Below are positions 4,612-5,222 of a stretch of DNA of 5,222 bases, in pieces. The stretch covers positions 1-5,222 of the forward strand of contig JAKSBB010001122.1 in assembly GCA_022361315.1 (NCBI GenBank). Direction: 5' to 3'. Every line of letters starts with the position of its first letter. The stretch's first letter is position 1. The stretch is from Desulfobacterales bacterium. Lineage in GTDB: Bacteria > Desulfobacterota > Desulfobacteria > Desulfobacterales > Desulfobacteraceae. A program made the translations under genes and the position numbers. A model generated the notes under the pieces. It made no database searches. It was not told the DNA's origin and was given only the letters and a program-made list of their open reading frames with translations.

Positions 4612-5222
4612 ATGTCAACTCTCGTATTTGGTCACAAGAACCCAGATACCGATTCCGTGGTAGCCGCCATTGCGCTGGCAGATCTGAAAAAATCCCTTGG
4701 TGAAGACATTGCACCGGCCATTCAGGGCGATCTTAACCCTGAATCCAAGTTTGTCCTGGACAAATTCGGCCTGACTGCCCCTGAGGTCATCACCTCCTAT
4801 GCCGGCAAAGACGTTTACCTGGTGGACCACTCCGACCTGGCCCAGAGCCCCGACGACCTGGGCGATGCCAACATCCTGGGTATTGTTGACCATCACAAAC
4901 TGGGTGACGTATCCACTTCACAGCCGCTGGAATGCTGGATCTGGCCCGTAGGCTGCACCTGCACCGTTATTGCTTCCATGTACGACTATTTCAATGTAGA
5001 AGTACCCAAAGGCATTGCCGGCGCCATGCTCTGCGCCATCCTCTCTGACACCGTAATTTTCAAATCCGCCACCTGTACTGACAAGGACAAGGAAGTCTGC
5101 GCCAAGCTGGCTGAAATCTGCGGCGAAAGCGATCTGGATGCCCTGGGCATTGAAATGTTCAAGGTAAAATCCGCTGTTGACGGAACCCCGGTCCGCGAAC
5201 TGGTTCTCCGCGACTACAAAGA
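4612..5222 (+). CDS. ppaC: Manganese-dependent inorganic pyrophosphatase (family II, DHH), N-terminal part
   Basis: This gene encodes a cytoplasmic enzyme that hydrolyses pyrophosphate to phosphate, pulling nucleic acid, protein and other biosyntheses forward. It runs off the window: 203 codons are present of the roughly 305-310 usual for the family. The metal-binding set of family II enzymes is complete: H8, D12 and D14 in GHKNPDTDS; D72 in LVDHSD; H94 within the DHH motif IVDHHKLGD (91-99); and D146 in ILSDT. Spacing matches Bacillus subtilis PpaC (H9, D13, D15, D75, H97, D149). D72 and the DHH motif are directly adjacent in the domain, with no CBS/DRTGG insertion, so this is not the nucleotide-regulated CBS-PPase type. 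The C-terminal DHHA2 substrate-binding domain is mostly outside. The start is ATG with AGGAGG four bases upstream, a strong site fitting a well expressed housekeeping gene. It is transcribed away from the membrane protein gene. Confidence 0.95.
   Translation, partial: MSTLVFGHKNPDTDSVVAAIALADLKKSLGEDIAPAIQGDLNPESKFVLDKFGLTAPEVITSYAGKDVYLVDHSDLAQSPDDLGDANILGIVDHHKLGDVSTSQPLECWIWPVGCTCTVIASMYDYFNVEVPKGIAGAMLCAILSDTVIFKSATCTDKDKEVCAKLAEICGESDLDALGIEMFKVKSAVDGTPVRELVLRDYK

Noticed and set aside
4615..4896. Minus-strand open frame opposite ppaC
   Set aside because: It mirrors the conserved pyrophosphatase coding sequence and has no independent support.

Overview
The window looks like a chromosomal segment of a Gram-negative, probably anaerobic bacterium with a moderate GC content near 50%. 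The mix of a CheA-class kinase, a CheC-type phosphatase, a multidomain PAS/DHp/REC/GGDEF protein and a family II (DHH) pyrophosphatase suits Desulfobacterota (Desulfobacterales-like). That placement is inference from gene content and style, not from a marker gene. I saw no mobile element, rRNA, tRNA or CRISPR array.

Layout. (1) Positions 1-1043, plus strand: the 3' two-thirds of a cheA gene whose 5' part lies outside the window. It holds the end of the dimerisation domain, the HATPase domain and the CheW-like domain. (2) Converging on it after a 35 bp gap is a compact minus-strand cluster, read from 3764 down to 1079: a single-domain CheY-like receiver, a CheC-family phosphatase (GTG start with its Shine-Dalgarno inside the receiver's last codons), and a PAS-DHp-REC-GGDEF protein 14 bp further on. 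A candidate sigma70-type promoter lies near 3875-3903. (3) Positions 3981-4307, minus strand: a small four-helix membrane protein of the YvlD / phage-holin-4-2 type. (4) Positions 4308-4611: a 304 bp divergent intergenic region with overlapping candidate promoters in both directions and several inverted repeats. (5) From 4612 to the window edge, plus strand: the N-terminal two-thirds of a manganese-dependent inorganic pyrophosphatase (ppaC).

Working together (inference). The three-gene minus-strand cluster reads as a signalling module. The small receiver carries a phosphoryl group, the CheC homologue is a candidate phosphatase for it, and the third gene turns sensory and phosphorylation input into c-di-GMP. 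Its GGEEF site and RxxD inhibitory site are both intact. The third protein has a histidine-bearing DHp domain but no ATPase domain, so it cannot autophosphorylate in the ordinary way. This is the most unusual architecture in the window. The neighbouring CheA is a possible phosphodonor, but the convergent arrangement alone does not prove that. The membrane protein and the pyrophosphatase appear to be unrelated housekeeping or envelope genes.
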